From Scalesia atractyloides (lineage: Eukaryota > Streptophyta > Magnoliopsida > Asterales > Asteraceae): a stretch of 64,000 nucleotides of DNA. The position numbers and the translations under genes were made by a program. This document shows positions 24,773 to 36,326 of this stretch, piece after piece. How positions within the stretch are numbered: the stretch's first letter is position 1; the number at the start of each line of letters is the position of its first letter. Location of the stretch: positions 95,876,411-95,940,410 of the forward strand of contig CAMTDV010000030.1 in assembly GCA_947069175.1 (NCBI GenBank), in the 5' to 3' direction. The notes under the pieces were generated by a model. That model had not been told where the DNA came from, did no database searches, and was given only the letters and a program-made list of their open reading frames with translations.

Positions 24773-27199
24773 TGTAACATCCGTAAAAAAACGAGTTTCT
24801 AAAACCCGCTTCGTTTTTTTTAACCGAATAGTCAGTCAAAATTTTCGTCGCGTATATATTGTTTATTTTAATTTTAAACGAAACATAATCAATAAATAAA
24901 TTGGAATTTAAAAACCATAATTTAAAATTTTAATAAAAACTGAATAAAAAAAATAAACAGGAGACGCCAGGATTCGAACCCGGGTCTCGCATATAACCAA
25001 ACAAACACTTTACCGCTCCACCACTTGACTTCTTTGTTAGAATAATGAAACGAATGATATTTAAGTTAAAACTCGAAATCAAAATCGGATTTCAGCGCGG
25101 CTGAACTCGCAATCACCGAAAAATCCGGCAATCCGCGAGTTCAGCCATTATTCCTTTGACTATAACGGTATAACCGTCGACGACATCGGTTATAACCAAT
25201 GTCTAGCACCAATTTCGGTCATAACCGCCGAGTTAACAAAAAAATCAAATCGCACAGAGCAGCCTATAAATACAGGGCTAATTTCCTCAATCCAACCCGT
25301 TTAATCCCTCAAACTCTCTCTTAAACTCTCGCTAAAACACTCGGAATCAGTCGCCGCAAGTCGCCGGAACTTATCTGTGTTCGCCGGAATTCTCAGATAC
25401 TTGCCGGAAAACCGAAGAATCGATCCCACTGTTGCTTCACCTTATAAATAGGACATCTAGAGCTCGGACAGAAGTCACCCACACTCACCTCAGACTTCCT
25501 GTAGATTCTCTGTCGCAAGTTACACGTCGCCGGAAAAGCTTCAGTCACCGGAATTCGTCGGAAATCACACCTGTTCGGTACAACATCCTTAAACCCTTTC
25601 TGTTTAAATTAATTTCGTTAATCAGTATACGCAATCAACTAATTCAACAAGAATTTTCGATTAAACAGTCGTGTTGATTTTTTCTGGGTTCAAGGGTATG
25701 AAGAAGATGGATTGAGATAGCATATAAATTTAATAAAAACCGGAATAATAACCGGGTTAGACACACAGTCCAGTGGTGGACTGTGTGCAATTTTAAAACA
25801 CTAGTCCCGAGTTCGATTCGCGCATGGGTCCGGTTCCAACGCCATTAAAACGTTTTTTTTTCTAACTAAACAGAACTCTCACAGTAGATTGTTATATATA
25901 ATATAAAACTTATAATAGATGGGCTGGGTGCCAAACAAAGCAAGGGCACAAGTTCGATTCCCGCGATAACCAGCCGGTTAGACAATTTTAAAAACATTTT
26001 TAATTAAATAAAATTCTGAATAATCTAAATAGTATATAAATATAATTAAAATCAAGATTATTTCGGGTTAGACACGTAGCTCAGTTGGTAGAGCTGCGTG
26101 CACGCGTACGGGAGGTCACGAGTTCGAACCCCACTCAGCGCATATAATAAACACGGTCCGACCGGTCAACGGTCAAAGTCAAAAAGTCAACATTTTTATA
26201 ATTTTTTTTATTTTATTTTCTAATTTAAAAATCAATTAAAAATACTTAAAAATATTTTTAAAAAGTTAGAAAATGTCCTTAAACTCATAAAAATAAATCT
26301 AGAAAATTCTATTAAAGTTATGAATTAAAATTATTAATCTCAAATAAAATCCTTTTATTTCCCGAACCACTATGTTATTATTTAGGTTAGTTTCCTCTCG
26401 TGGTTAAATCCAAATTCGTACGCATTCATCATCAATCCAAGAAACGCAACCAATGTGAGTGAATTCTTACAAATTCCCCTTTTTATTCATGTTTTGGGGT
26501 GTATTATGTGTCGCTTAAACTAATTCGCTTATTCAACCTCGTACCATATTATGATCTAAACTTAGAATGTAAATATTGTTTGTTGTTATGTATTACATAT
26601 TGTCAAGTTGTATGCAAATTATTTGTTAGGCCCATCAGTTCCTCGTGGGAGACGAGTTGAACAACGCGTGCCTTAAAACTCATTCATTAGGCCCATCAGT
26701 TCGTAGAACAACGCGTGCCTCAAAACTCATTCATTAGGCCCATCAGTTCCTCGTGGGAGACGAGTTGAACAACGCGTGCCTTAAAACAATCAATTGTTGT
26801 ATGTGTGTGCAATATTTAATATTATGTGTTTTTTGAATAAATTTACATTTACATTGACTCATATGTGGTTATGCACTTTATTTTATAATCACTTCAATAA
26901 ACGCGTTTAAATGTTTTTCATAGGATTCACTCGCCAACTTTTTGTTGACCCAAAAACCATTTTTACACATGATACATGTGGACAGGATGAAGCAAGTAAC
27001 ACATAGGAAAGTGCCTTAGAAGAAAAATAATGAAGTCTAGAAAGATGTATAGAACATGTTGTACTTTTATGATTCGATTGTATGATCTTCTTTAAAATTG
27101 TAATAATAAATATGAAACATCATAATAAATGTCATGAGCTTTGATGAAAACCCAATCATGCCCCGATCACCTTTTTCCGCTGCGGGTCGGGGTGTGACA
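24773..27199 (+). repeat. 5' LTR of the gag-only element
   Basis: 2,427 bp. A TATA box (TATAAATA) at 25265-25272 and a second similar motif at about 25443 suggest the Pol II start. It carries one reverse tRNA-like module (about 24957-25030) and three forward ones near 25754, 25918 and 26065. The middle module has lost a 26-bp piece present in the 3' LTR. At 26627-26790 a unit beginning AGGCCCATCAGTTC is repeated three times. Confidence 0.93.
25754..26150 (+). repeat. Array of tRNA-like modules in the 5' LTR
   Basis: Module 1: leader GGGTTAGACAC at 25754, arm from 25762, TTCGA element at 25810. Module 3: leader at 26065, arm from 26073, AGTTCGAACC at 26121. Module 2 near 25918 keeps the 3' arm CTGGGTG and AGTTCGATTCCC but lacks the leader and 5' arm. 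In module 3 the TAGCTCAGTTGG block matches the Pol III A-box, with the T-loop motif 44 bases after the D-stem start, as in tRNA numbering. Confidence 0.75.
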
Positions 27200-27202
27200 G
27201 AT

Positions 27203-27214
27203 TGGTATCAGAGC
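27203..27214 (+). other. Primer-binding site (initiator Met tRNA)
   Basis: TGGTATCAGAGC, four bases after the 5' LTR end GTGACA. It is complementary to the 3' end of plant initiator Met tRNA, the usual primer for plant LTR elements. Confidence 0.92.
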
Positions 27215-28044
27215 TTTTGACTATAGGGATATAGGATAGGTTATTAGACCCTTAGAGCCTATACTATAGTTGATTAGATTTTAAATGTTTATGTGGTTAC
27301 ATGCAAACTCATGATGTTTATTTCTTTCATATTTATTACATACACAAATACATGCAAACACTTCCAATATTACATTTTGTGATACATAATGAATTATACT
27401 TACAGTCAAACATACATGCTTACATACATGTTCATCATACATATTTCAATGTTCACATATTCAAATCATCTTCATACTTCCGTTATTCAAGATTTTGTCG
27501 CATTTTTTTCATTTTTCAAATCTCATCAAAGTGAGTTCTGCGACGGGCATGTAGTAACTGTAAGGGTACAAGTACCGGTAGTCGGAACGTCCTGTCTAGG
27601 TTGGCATTCGTATAAATCCAATATAACGGACCAGTTTGCCTACCTGGGGACTAACGATGAGAGTACGAAGGACCTATTAGGCCAAAGCATGCCACCCCAA
27701 ACGTCGTTCGAACTAACCCCACTTTGAGGTGTCACCGTGTCACACCTGGATGCACTCCGAACTTCATACGTTACATACATATTTCTTGATTTTCTCCGGG
27801 TTTTAGTGTACTTAACCAGGCTAACACATGCGAACCATATGAAAAACCCGGTAATCATGGGGCCCACATGATTACGAATGTGAAGTATGGCGGCATGCAA
27901 AGCCCAATTACGAGCAAAGCCCAAGACATCCTATGGATGTAGTAGATTTATTATTCTATATTTATTTTATGAATGTTCATTCCTAAATACGACACATGAC
28001 CCCTAAAACGTCCAACTCATACTCTTGATATGTATTCCTTGTAG

Positions 28045-29081
28045 ATGTCTTCTAGTCTCGCTCGTAGGAAGATGAGATCAGGAAAAGCCCGCGAGCGCAT
28101 GGCTGCCCAAATCGCTCAACAAATGGCTGCCGTAATACCCAACATTGTAGTTCAAGTTCAACAAGCCCTTACCGCTAATCCCGTCAACCCAATCAACCAA
28201 AAAGATCAAAATGTTATCAACCCTCCCCCAAATACCACTAAATGCACCTTCAAGCATTTCAAATCCTGCGACCCTCCAAAATACGAAGGGACTGAAGGTG
28301 TCACCGCTCTCCTCCATTGGTTAGAGGAAATGGAAAACACTTTTCTAAATTGCGATTGCCCCGATGATCGCAAAGTGCGATATGCTACCGGTCGTTTACT
28401 TGGAATAGCACTTACATGGTGGAATACAGAAAAGGCCAAACGAGGTGTTGAAGATGCTATGACTTTGACTTGGGAAGAGTTGAAGGATAAAGCATCAACT
28501 GAAACCTCAAACTCCACCCAAACCGAATCCCCTTCTCAACCCATTTCTAAGAGAAAACGAGATGGGCAACTTTTCGCTGTCACCCAACGCAATCAACCAG
28601 CCTCACAAGCCGTACCCCTCCAAGCTATCCCAATCACTCAAGTAGCACCCAACTCAACTTACCCAAATAAGAAACCTTATTTTGGACCTCACCCTCAATG
28701 CAACACCTGTTTTTATCACCATCCATCCACCTTACCTTGTCGACTATGTGCGAATTGTGGACGCTATGGTCATTTGAGCAAGGTTTGCCGCACCCCTCAA
28801 AACCAAACCTCACCCCCTACTCAAAACATGATCCAAACATATCAACAACCCTAATACCCCATGTTCCCATATGTTCGAGCTTGCTTCAATTATGGCGCCC
28901 TACCCATTTTAGAAACACGTGCCCTCGATTGGTTAACATCATCAACGCCCAAGCTCAAGCAAACCCAGTTAACCAAGCAAATCAAGCAAACCCAGCTCCA
29001 CCGCCAGCAAGAGGAAGAGTTTACAACATCAACGCCAATCCTGTTGAAGATAATAACGGCTCAAACGAACCACCCAACTAG
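28045..29081 (+). CDS. Gag of the gag-only element, C-terminal frameshift
   Basis: An ATG at 28045 opens 269 codons. Residues about 75-150 contain the retrotransposon gag core (FKHFKSCDPPKYEGTEGVTA and GRLLGIALTWWNTEK). The helical part that normally follows the WEELK segment is replaced directly by a Ser/Thr/Gln-rich stretch, so the capsid domain is shortened. A cysteine-rich zone follows, with a CCHC knuckle CANCGRYGHLSKVC. The frame stops at 28854. A second knuckle is split between frames (ACFNYGA, then THFRNTCPRL) and has Tyr for one Cys; the tail then runs in the second frame to a stop at 29081. Gag proteins assemble particles and package element RNA. With no Pol, mobility would depend on an autonomous relative. 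Confidence 0.85.
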
Positions 29082-29215
29082 TTTTCTTCACCAAAAATCA
29101 AGATTCAACTCCAACCGCTTAGTTTTTATGTTTTCTTTATGTTATCTCAAACTTCACGTATCTCAATTATAAATTGGAAATTTATCCAAGAATCTTAATG
29201 CAAATTACTATTTCA

Positions 29216-29970
29216 GTTTTGTTTTATACTCATTGATTTAACATTCATATCATCATACATCTCGACGTATCTCAACCTCATCATTCAAAGAAGTTGGGTT
29301 GTGTCTCACTTTTACCGAGACTAACCCCTTCATCATAACAAACGAGAGAGGTACTGTCATCATTCAATCATGTATACTTTCAGAATTAAGACTCAAGCTT
29401 TGGTTGTTGTGTTTGTTTATGTTTTAGAGTCACATAGAACTAATCATAACTTACTGATAAAGCCAATGAAAATTTGACAAGAATATGGTGGATACGCCGC
29501 TGGTACTTCCTATATATAAGTATTTTTGCCAAAGGATCAGAGGCATTGTCAGGCGGTTATGAGAAGTTCCATGTAGGATTTAGTAATGTCATGGTTGAAG
29601 TTTGTTTTATACTCACTGATCTAGCATTCATATCATCATACATCTCAACGTATTTCAATCTCAGCATTCAAAGAAGTTGGGTTGTGTCTCACTTCTACAT
29701 AGACTAACCTCTTCATCATAACAAACGAGAGAGGTACTGTCATCATTCAAACATGTATACTTTCAGAATTAAGACTCAAGCTTTGATTGTTGTGTTTGTT
29801 TATGTTCTAGAGTCAAATAGAACTAATCATAACTTACTGATAAAGCCAATGAAAATTTGACAAGAATATGGTGGATACGTCGCTGGTACTTCCTATATAT
29901 AAGTATTCTTGTCAAAAGATCAGAGGCATTGTCAGGCGGTTATGAGAGGTTCCATGTAGGTTTTAGGGGT
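29216..29970 (+). repeat. 383-bp tandem duplication inside the gag-only element
   Basis: The segment starting GTTTTATACTCATTGATT at 29221 recurs at 29604 as GTTTTATACTCACTGATC and continues for about 370 bp with few differences, including CAGGCGGTTATGAGA near both ends. It lies between the Gag stop and the polypurine tract, in the space where Pol would normally be. No coding frame is conserved between copies. Confidence 0.88.
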
Positions 29971-30277
29971 AGAAGTTTTGTTATATGATATAACCTTATC
30001 TTTCCAAACGTATCAGATCTCTCAAAAACTCATATGCATAAAATCATACTTAGTCAATCAACTCTGTTTATCCATGTTCCGTATTCTTACACTTTAAGCA
30101 TCAAAAAGCGATTCCTGTAGCAGGGTATTCAACCCTTACTAGGAACGTTACCGCCTTAAATAAAATTTAAACTCTTTTATCCCCTTCTAAGTATGTAATT
30201 GTCAAAACCACCCTCCTTTCGAGTCAAACATATCACTACTTAAATTTCGGGACGAAATTTCTAAAAGTAGGGGATAC

Positions 30278-32730
30278 TGTAACATCCGTAAAAAAACGGG
30301 TTTCCAAAACCCGCTTCGTTTTTTTTAACCGAATAGTCAGTCAAAATTTTCGTCGCGTATATATTGTTTATTTTAATTTTAAACGATACATAATCAATAA
30401 ATAAATTGGAATTTAAAAACCATAATTTAAAATTTTAATAAAAACTGAATAAAAAAATAAACAGGAGACGCCGGAATTCGAACCCGGGTCTCGCATATAA
30501 CCAAACAAACACTTTACCGCTCCACCACTTGACTTCTTTGTTAGAATACTGAAACGAATGATATTTAAGTTAAGACTCCAAATCAAAATCGGATTTCAGC
30601 GCGGCTGAACTCGCAATCACCGAAAAATCCGGCAATACGCGAGTTCAGCCATTATTCCTTTGACTATAACGGTATAACCGTCGACGACATTGGTTATAAC
30701 CGATGTCTAGCACCAATTTCGGTCATAACCGCCGAGTTAACAAAAAAATCAAATCGCACAGAGCAGCCTATAAATACAGGGCTAATTTCCTCAATCCAAC
30801 CCGTTTAATCCCTCAAACTCTCGCTAAAACACTCGGAATCGTCGCCGCAAGTCGCCGGAACTTATCTGTGTTCGCCGGAATTCTCAGATACTTGCCGGAA
30901 AACCGAAGAATCGATCCCACTGTTGCTTCACCTTATAAATAGGACATCTAGAGCTCGGACAGAAGTCACCCACACTCACCTCAGACTTCCTGTAGATTCT
31001 CTGTCGCTAGTTACACGTCGCCAGAAAAGCTTCAGTCACCGGAATTCGTCGGAAATCACACCTGTTCGGTACAACATCCTTAAACCCTTTCTGTTTAAAT
31101 TAATTTCGTTAATCAGTATACGCAATCAACTAATTCAACAAGAATTTTCGATTAAACAGTCGTGTTGATTTTTTCTGGGTTTAAGGGTATGAAGAAGATG
31201 GATTGAGATAGCATATAAATTTAATGAAAACCGGAATAATAACCGGGTTAGACACACAGTCCAGTGGTGGACTGTGTGCAATTTTAAAACACTAGTCCCG
31301 AGTTCGATTCGCACATGGGTCCGGTTCCAACGCCATTAAAACGTTTTTTTTTCTAACTAAACAGAACTCTCACAGTAGATTGTTATATATAATATAAAAC
31401 GTATAATAGATGGGTTAGACACCCAGCCCAACTGGTTGGGCTGGGTGCCAAACAAAGCAAGGGCACAAGTTCGATTCCCGCGATAACCAGCCGGTCAGAC
31501 AATTTTAAAAACATTTTTAATTAAATAAAATTCTGAATAACCTAAATAGTATATAAATATAATTAAAATCAGAATTATTTCGGGTTAGACACGTAGCTCA
31601 GTTGGTAGAGCTGCGTGCACGCGTACGGGAGGTTACGAGTTCGAACCCCACTCAGCGCAAATAATAAACACAGTCCGACCGGTCAACGGTCTGGTCAACA
31701 GTCAAAGTCAAAAAGTCAACATTTTTATAATTTTTTTATTTTATTTATTTAATTTAAAAATCAATTAAAAATACTTAAGAATATTTTTAAAAAGTTAGAA
31801 ATGTCCTTAAACTCATAAAAATAAATCTAGAAAATTCTATTAAAGTTATGAATTAAAATTATTAATCTCAAATAAAATCCTTTTATTTACCGAACCACTA
31901 CGTTATTATTAGGTTAGTTTCCTCTCGTGGTTAAATCCAAATTCGTACGCATTCATCATCAATCCAAGAAACGCAACCAATGTGAGTGAATTCTTACAAA
32001 TTCCCCTTTTTATTCATGTTTTGGGGTGTATTATGTGTCGCTTAAACTAATTCGCTTATTCAACCTCGTGCTATACCATATTATGATCTAAACTTAGAAT
32101 GTAAATATTGTTTGTTGTTATGTATTACATATTGTCAAGTTGTATGCAAATTATTTGTTAGGCCCATCAGTTCCTCGTGGAAGACGAGTTGAACAACGCG
32201 TGCCTTAAAACTCATTCATTAGGCCCATCAGTTCGTAGAACAACGCGTGCCTCAAAACTCATTCATTAGGCCCATCAGTTCCTCGTGGGAGACGAGTTGA
32301 ACAAAGCGTGCCTCAAAACAATCAATTGTTGTATGTGTGTGCAATATTTAATATTATGTGTTTTGTGAATAAATTTACATCTACATTGACTCATATGTGG
32401 TTATGCACTTTATTTTATAATCACTTCAATAAACGCGTTTAATGTTTTTCATAGGATTCACTCGCCAACTTTTTGTTGCCCCAAAAACCATTTTTACACA
32501 TGATACATGTGGACAGGATGAAGCAAGGAACACATAGGAAAGTGCCTTAGAAGAAAAATAATGAAGTCTAGAAAGATGTATAGAACATGTTGTACTTGTA
32601 TGATTCGATTGTATGATCTTCTTTAAAATTGTAATAATAAATATGAAACATCATAATAAATGTCATGAGCTTTGATGAAAACCCAATCATGCCCCGATCA
32701 CCTTTTTCCGCTGCGGGTCGGGGTGTGACA
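30278..32730 (+). repeat. 3' LTR of the gag-only element
   Basis: 2,453 bp. It keeps all three forward tRNA-like modules: leaders at 31245, 31412 and 31582. TATA box TATAAATA at 30769-30776. A few dozen scattered substitutions and short indels separate it from the 5' LTR (not counted exactly), so the insertion is not brand new. The end GGTGTGACA abuts the duplication CTCCA. Confidence 0.93.
31245..31660 (+). repeat. Intact array of three tRNA-like modules in the 3' LTR
   Basis: Each module has leader GGGTTAGACAC, an arm starting 8 bases after the leader start, and AGTTCGA starting exactly 48 bases after the arm start (31301, 31468, 31638). Arms: CACACAGTCCA with TGGACTGTGTG (31253-31278); CACCCAGCCCAA with TTGGGCTGGGTG (31420-31447); CACGTAGCTC with GAGCTGCGTG, one G-T pair (31590-31617). 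Module spacing is 167 and 170 bp. The arm sequences differ, yet pairing is kept. Acceptor and anticodon stems of a real tRNA are not convincing, so these are tRNA-like rather than tRNA genes. Confidence 0.8.
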
Positions 32731-35699
32731 CTCCACTAGTGCATTAATATGTTGGGTACCGTTAAGACCGCATAATGCATGTGTATCTATTGCTTTGAAT
32801 GTGATACACAAAACGGTTACGTAAGCGCCTCTGTTTCCCTCTCCGACTGCTTCTGATTATCTTTTATACCCTACGCACAAGTGCATTATACGGTTCTCAA
32901 AAATGGCCAACCAAACAATCCGTTTTTCTCTAACGCAGGTAGAAAATTATGGGGGTTTCCAAGATTTACTCGAGACTGCGCGAGTGGCAACGGGAGATTT
33001 AATATCGGAACAAGTTCAGACCAAAAGGTGGAGATCGCGGATTCCTGCTCCCAAATGATCCTTCAGCTTCACGACGTTTACGATCCTAATAAGGTTTTTA
33101 TCTCTCAATCCAAATGGTTACCCATTGTTTGATATTTAGTTATCTTTTTGGTTGACAATGTAATCTTACTTGTGCTGATTGTATTTACAGATAAACGTTA
33201 AGATGTGTCCGGATCGCCATGTGGAGCAGTTGCCGCAGAGGCCAAGAAGATTCTAGCTAGCTGGGTTATACTTGACAAGTACGTCGAACTAAATTCGCAA
33301 ATGTTTATAATGTTTACGCTCTTTTATTGCTTTCACTTACATTTTGGTGAATATAACTTTTGCAGGAAGCTCAAACATGAACAAAAGCAATGCATGGAAA
33401 ACTTACAATGCAACATTGCCATAATGAAAAAATCACAGCCGAAAATTCTTCGTCTGAATCTAGTCGGTTCACCTAAGAAGAAACCCGAAGCTGACTGTCC
33501 ATTACCTTCATCAAACAAACCGTCTGAAAAACAAACAAAAAAACGAAACAAATCACTGGATTCCGTTCGCGGGTCCGTCGTTACACCAACAAACTGAAGC
33601 CGGAACCGGAACTTCATCAGTCTCAAGTTCTGACCCGGAGACTTCACCGTTTTTTTATCCCGGTAACGAATAGTTCGTTAAACAAAGATAAATCATTAGC
33701 CGAAGAAGAGAGTCGGGATCTCGTAGAGTCAAGTTCGGACTCCGAAAGCGAGCATTTGTCGTCAACTTCCTCTAGCTTACGGTTTCAACCGTGGATGGTG
33801 GATGCTGTCATATCCAGCTGTCAATCGGTTCAAAACCGTGAAGAAGGTTCTCAACGATATAATTCACTAGCCGAGACGTCTACATCTCACGACATGTTTA
33901 GACGGTTATCGAAGATTGATAGAGATCGCGAGCATGGAAGCCATAGAAGTGAGGTTGAATTTAACGGTAACGTTAGAGAAGCGATATCTTTATCTCGAAA
34001 TCAACCTTCGGGCCCACCTCCATTGTGCTCGATATGTCAGCATAAGGCTCCAATATTTGGGAAACCACCAAAGTGGTTTACTTACGCTGAGCTGGAGCTT
34101 GCGACCGGAGGATTCTCGCAAGCTAATTTCTTGGCCGAAGGAGGATTTGGTTCAGTGCATCGTGGGTTACTTCCTGATGGTCAGGCGGTTGCTGTTAAGC
34201 AACACAAACTAGCGAGTTCTCAAGGAGATCAAGAGTTTTGTTCAGAAGTCGAAGTGCTGAGCTGCGCACAGCATCGGAATGTGGTTATGTTGATTGGGGT
34301 TTGTATCGAGGATGGACGGAGATTGCTTGTTTATGAATATATTTGCAATGGGTCATTGGATTCTCATCTTTATGGTAAGTTTTGAACTACAAACCTCGTT
34401 TACGTATCCTTGTTTCTTTAATGTCCAGGACGTCATCGAGATCCGTTAGATTGGGCAGCAAGACAAAAAATTGCAGTTGGAGCTGCGCGAGGCTTGAGAT
34501 ATCTTCATGAAGAATGCAGAGTAGGTTGCATTGTGCATCGAGACATGCGGCCGAAAAACATCCTTATCACCCATGATTTTGAACCTTTGGTACATTCATC
34601 TTTTAAGTATATAACCCTTAAATCCTTTTGTGGGACATTGTAATCCTATTTTGATGTAACCTATGCAGTAATAGCGGTCCAAAATCAAATAGTGGTCAAG
34701 GGCTGATATTTAGGTTATCGTGGTGGGATATCAGTAATTTTATATCATTTTTATATATGCATATATAAAACGTAAAACATATATAATATTAATAGTAATA
34801 TCAAAAGTCAAAACTTAAAAGTGCCAATATTTGAAACATGATCTAATCATAAGGCGTAAGCCATAAAATCTTCCTCCGAGTCCACATCAACCAAGGCATC
34901 TGAAATAACGGTCAATATCGGTCAAATAGCGGTCAGTAGCACCGATAAATGGCATTTCTGCTATTTTGGAAGGCCCGATAACTGCTTTCCCACCGCTATT
35001 GACTGCTTAGGATGTAACCCCAACAAGCAATGGCAGATCCAGAGGTTTTAAAAAGAATATAATCCAGATATATATATTTGCATTACATATATATGTATTT
35101 ACAGTAAAAAAATAGAAAATCTAGGGTATGCACGTGCAAGTGTGAAACTTCTTTTGCTTGGCTTTCATAACTTGCAATATGGAGTTTTTATGAGTTTGAC
35201 TAGTGCCAAAGCTCAACCTTGCAAACTTAAATTCTTTATAAAATACCTCAAACATATCATTTTTTTTTAATATTCTTGAAGGTAGGGGACTTTGGTCTAG
35301 CAAGGTGGCAACCCGATGGTGACACTGGAGAGGAAACAAGAGTAATCGGAACATTTGGGTTAGTCTTTAACGCGATTCCGTTTCTTCTGGTTTCGCACCA
35401 TCTCCATAATATAGCGAACAAGAATAATTTGTTTGTGGTTATAGATACCTGGCTCCGGAGTATGCACAAAGTGGCCAGATCCCTGAGAAAGCGGATGTAT
35501 ATTCCTTTGGAGTTGTACTGGTGGAACTTGTTACAGGACGGAAAGCAGTGGATCTAACCCGACCTAAAGGCCAGCAATGCCTCACAGAATGGGTTAGTTT
35601 TTAGCAACCGTTCAAGTTAACGAACGGATATTTTGACCTGTATCTCCACCCGCCTGAACCCTCCATTTTGTCACCTCTAAAATATATCATATATGTAAA

Positions 35700-36037
35700 G
35701 AGTAAAGGACATGGATGGTCCTCTGGTTAACCAAAATTTTGAATTTAGTCTCTAGTTTTCCAAAAGTATACGGATGGTCCATGTGGTTTGTACTTTGTGA
35801 TGCATTTAGTCCTCTACTTTTGCCAAAAGTACGTAGTTGGTTCCTATGGCTTGCACTTTGTAACACATTAAAAGTTGAGGACTTAATGATTTACAAAGTG
35901 CAGACCATAAGGACCAACTGTGTACTTTGGGCAAAAGCTGAGAGCTAAATGCATTATAAAATGCAAATCATAGAGACTATCCGTGTACTTTTGAAAAACT
36001 ATGGTTAACCACAGGGACCATCTATGTACCTTACACT
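35700..36037. mobile_element. Foldback MULE-type element in a kinase-gene intron
   Basis: Starts GAGTAAAGGACATGGATGGT and ends with the inverted form (ACCATCTATGTACCTTACACT). Related to the element at 4586. Flanked by ATATGTAAA and ATATGTAAG, a 9-bp duplication with one mismatch. It lies between the exons ending 35592 and starting 36133. Confidence 0.7.
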
Positions 36038-36326
36038 ATATGTAAGTAACTTGAGGTCCATTAGTCCATGTGCAATTAGAGGCAGTGATTAACACATTTC
36101 ATCTTAATTTTTGTTTCTCAAATCTTTGATAGGCACGCCCATTGTTGGAAGACGATGCCATTGATGAGTTAATCGACCCACGGTTAGGGAACTCTTACTC
36201 GGAAGAAGAGGCGTATTGCATGTTGCAAGCTGCTTCTCTGTGCATTAAACGAGACCCACAGTTACTCCCTCGCATGTCACAGGTACATCTTGGTCTTAGT
36301 ACTCTTCTCTCTCTCACACACACTGA

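Larger units (their letters stand above)
24773..32730 (+). mobile_element. Gag-only Ty3/gypsy-type LTR retrotransposon (TR-GAG-like) in kinase intron 1
   Basis: Two long direct repeats, 24773-27199 and 30278-32730, begin TGTAACATCCG and end GGGTGTGACA. The flanks are the 5-bp duplication CTCCA (24768-24772 and 32731-32735). Directly after the 5' LTR is TGGTATCAGAGC (27203-27214), the initiator-Met tRNA primer site. Before the 3' LTR is TTTCGGGACGAAATTT, then a purine-rich AAAAGTAGGGG. The internal region encodes only Gag; there is no protease, RT or integrase. The structure matches the described TR-GAG class of non-autonomous elements. It lies in the same orientation as the host gene. Confidence 0.95.

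Noticed and set aside
26065..26145. A functional tRNA gene in the LTR
   Set aside because: A-box, B-box and spacing fit, but the anticodon and acceptor stems do not pair and T33 is absent, so it is tRNA-like only.
26627..26790. CRISPR-like spaced repeats (AGGCCCATCAGTTC units)
   Set aside because: Three units within an LTR of a plant retrotransposon, present in both LTRs; no spacers of regular length and no cas genes.
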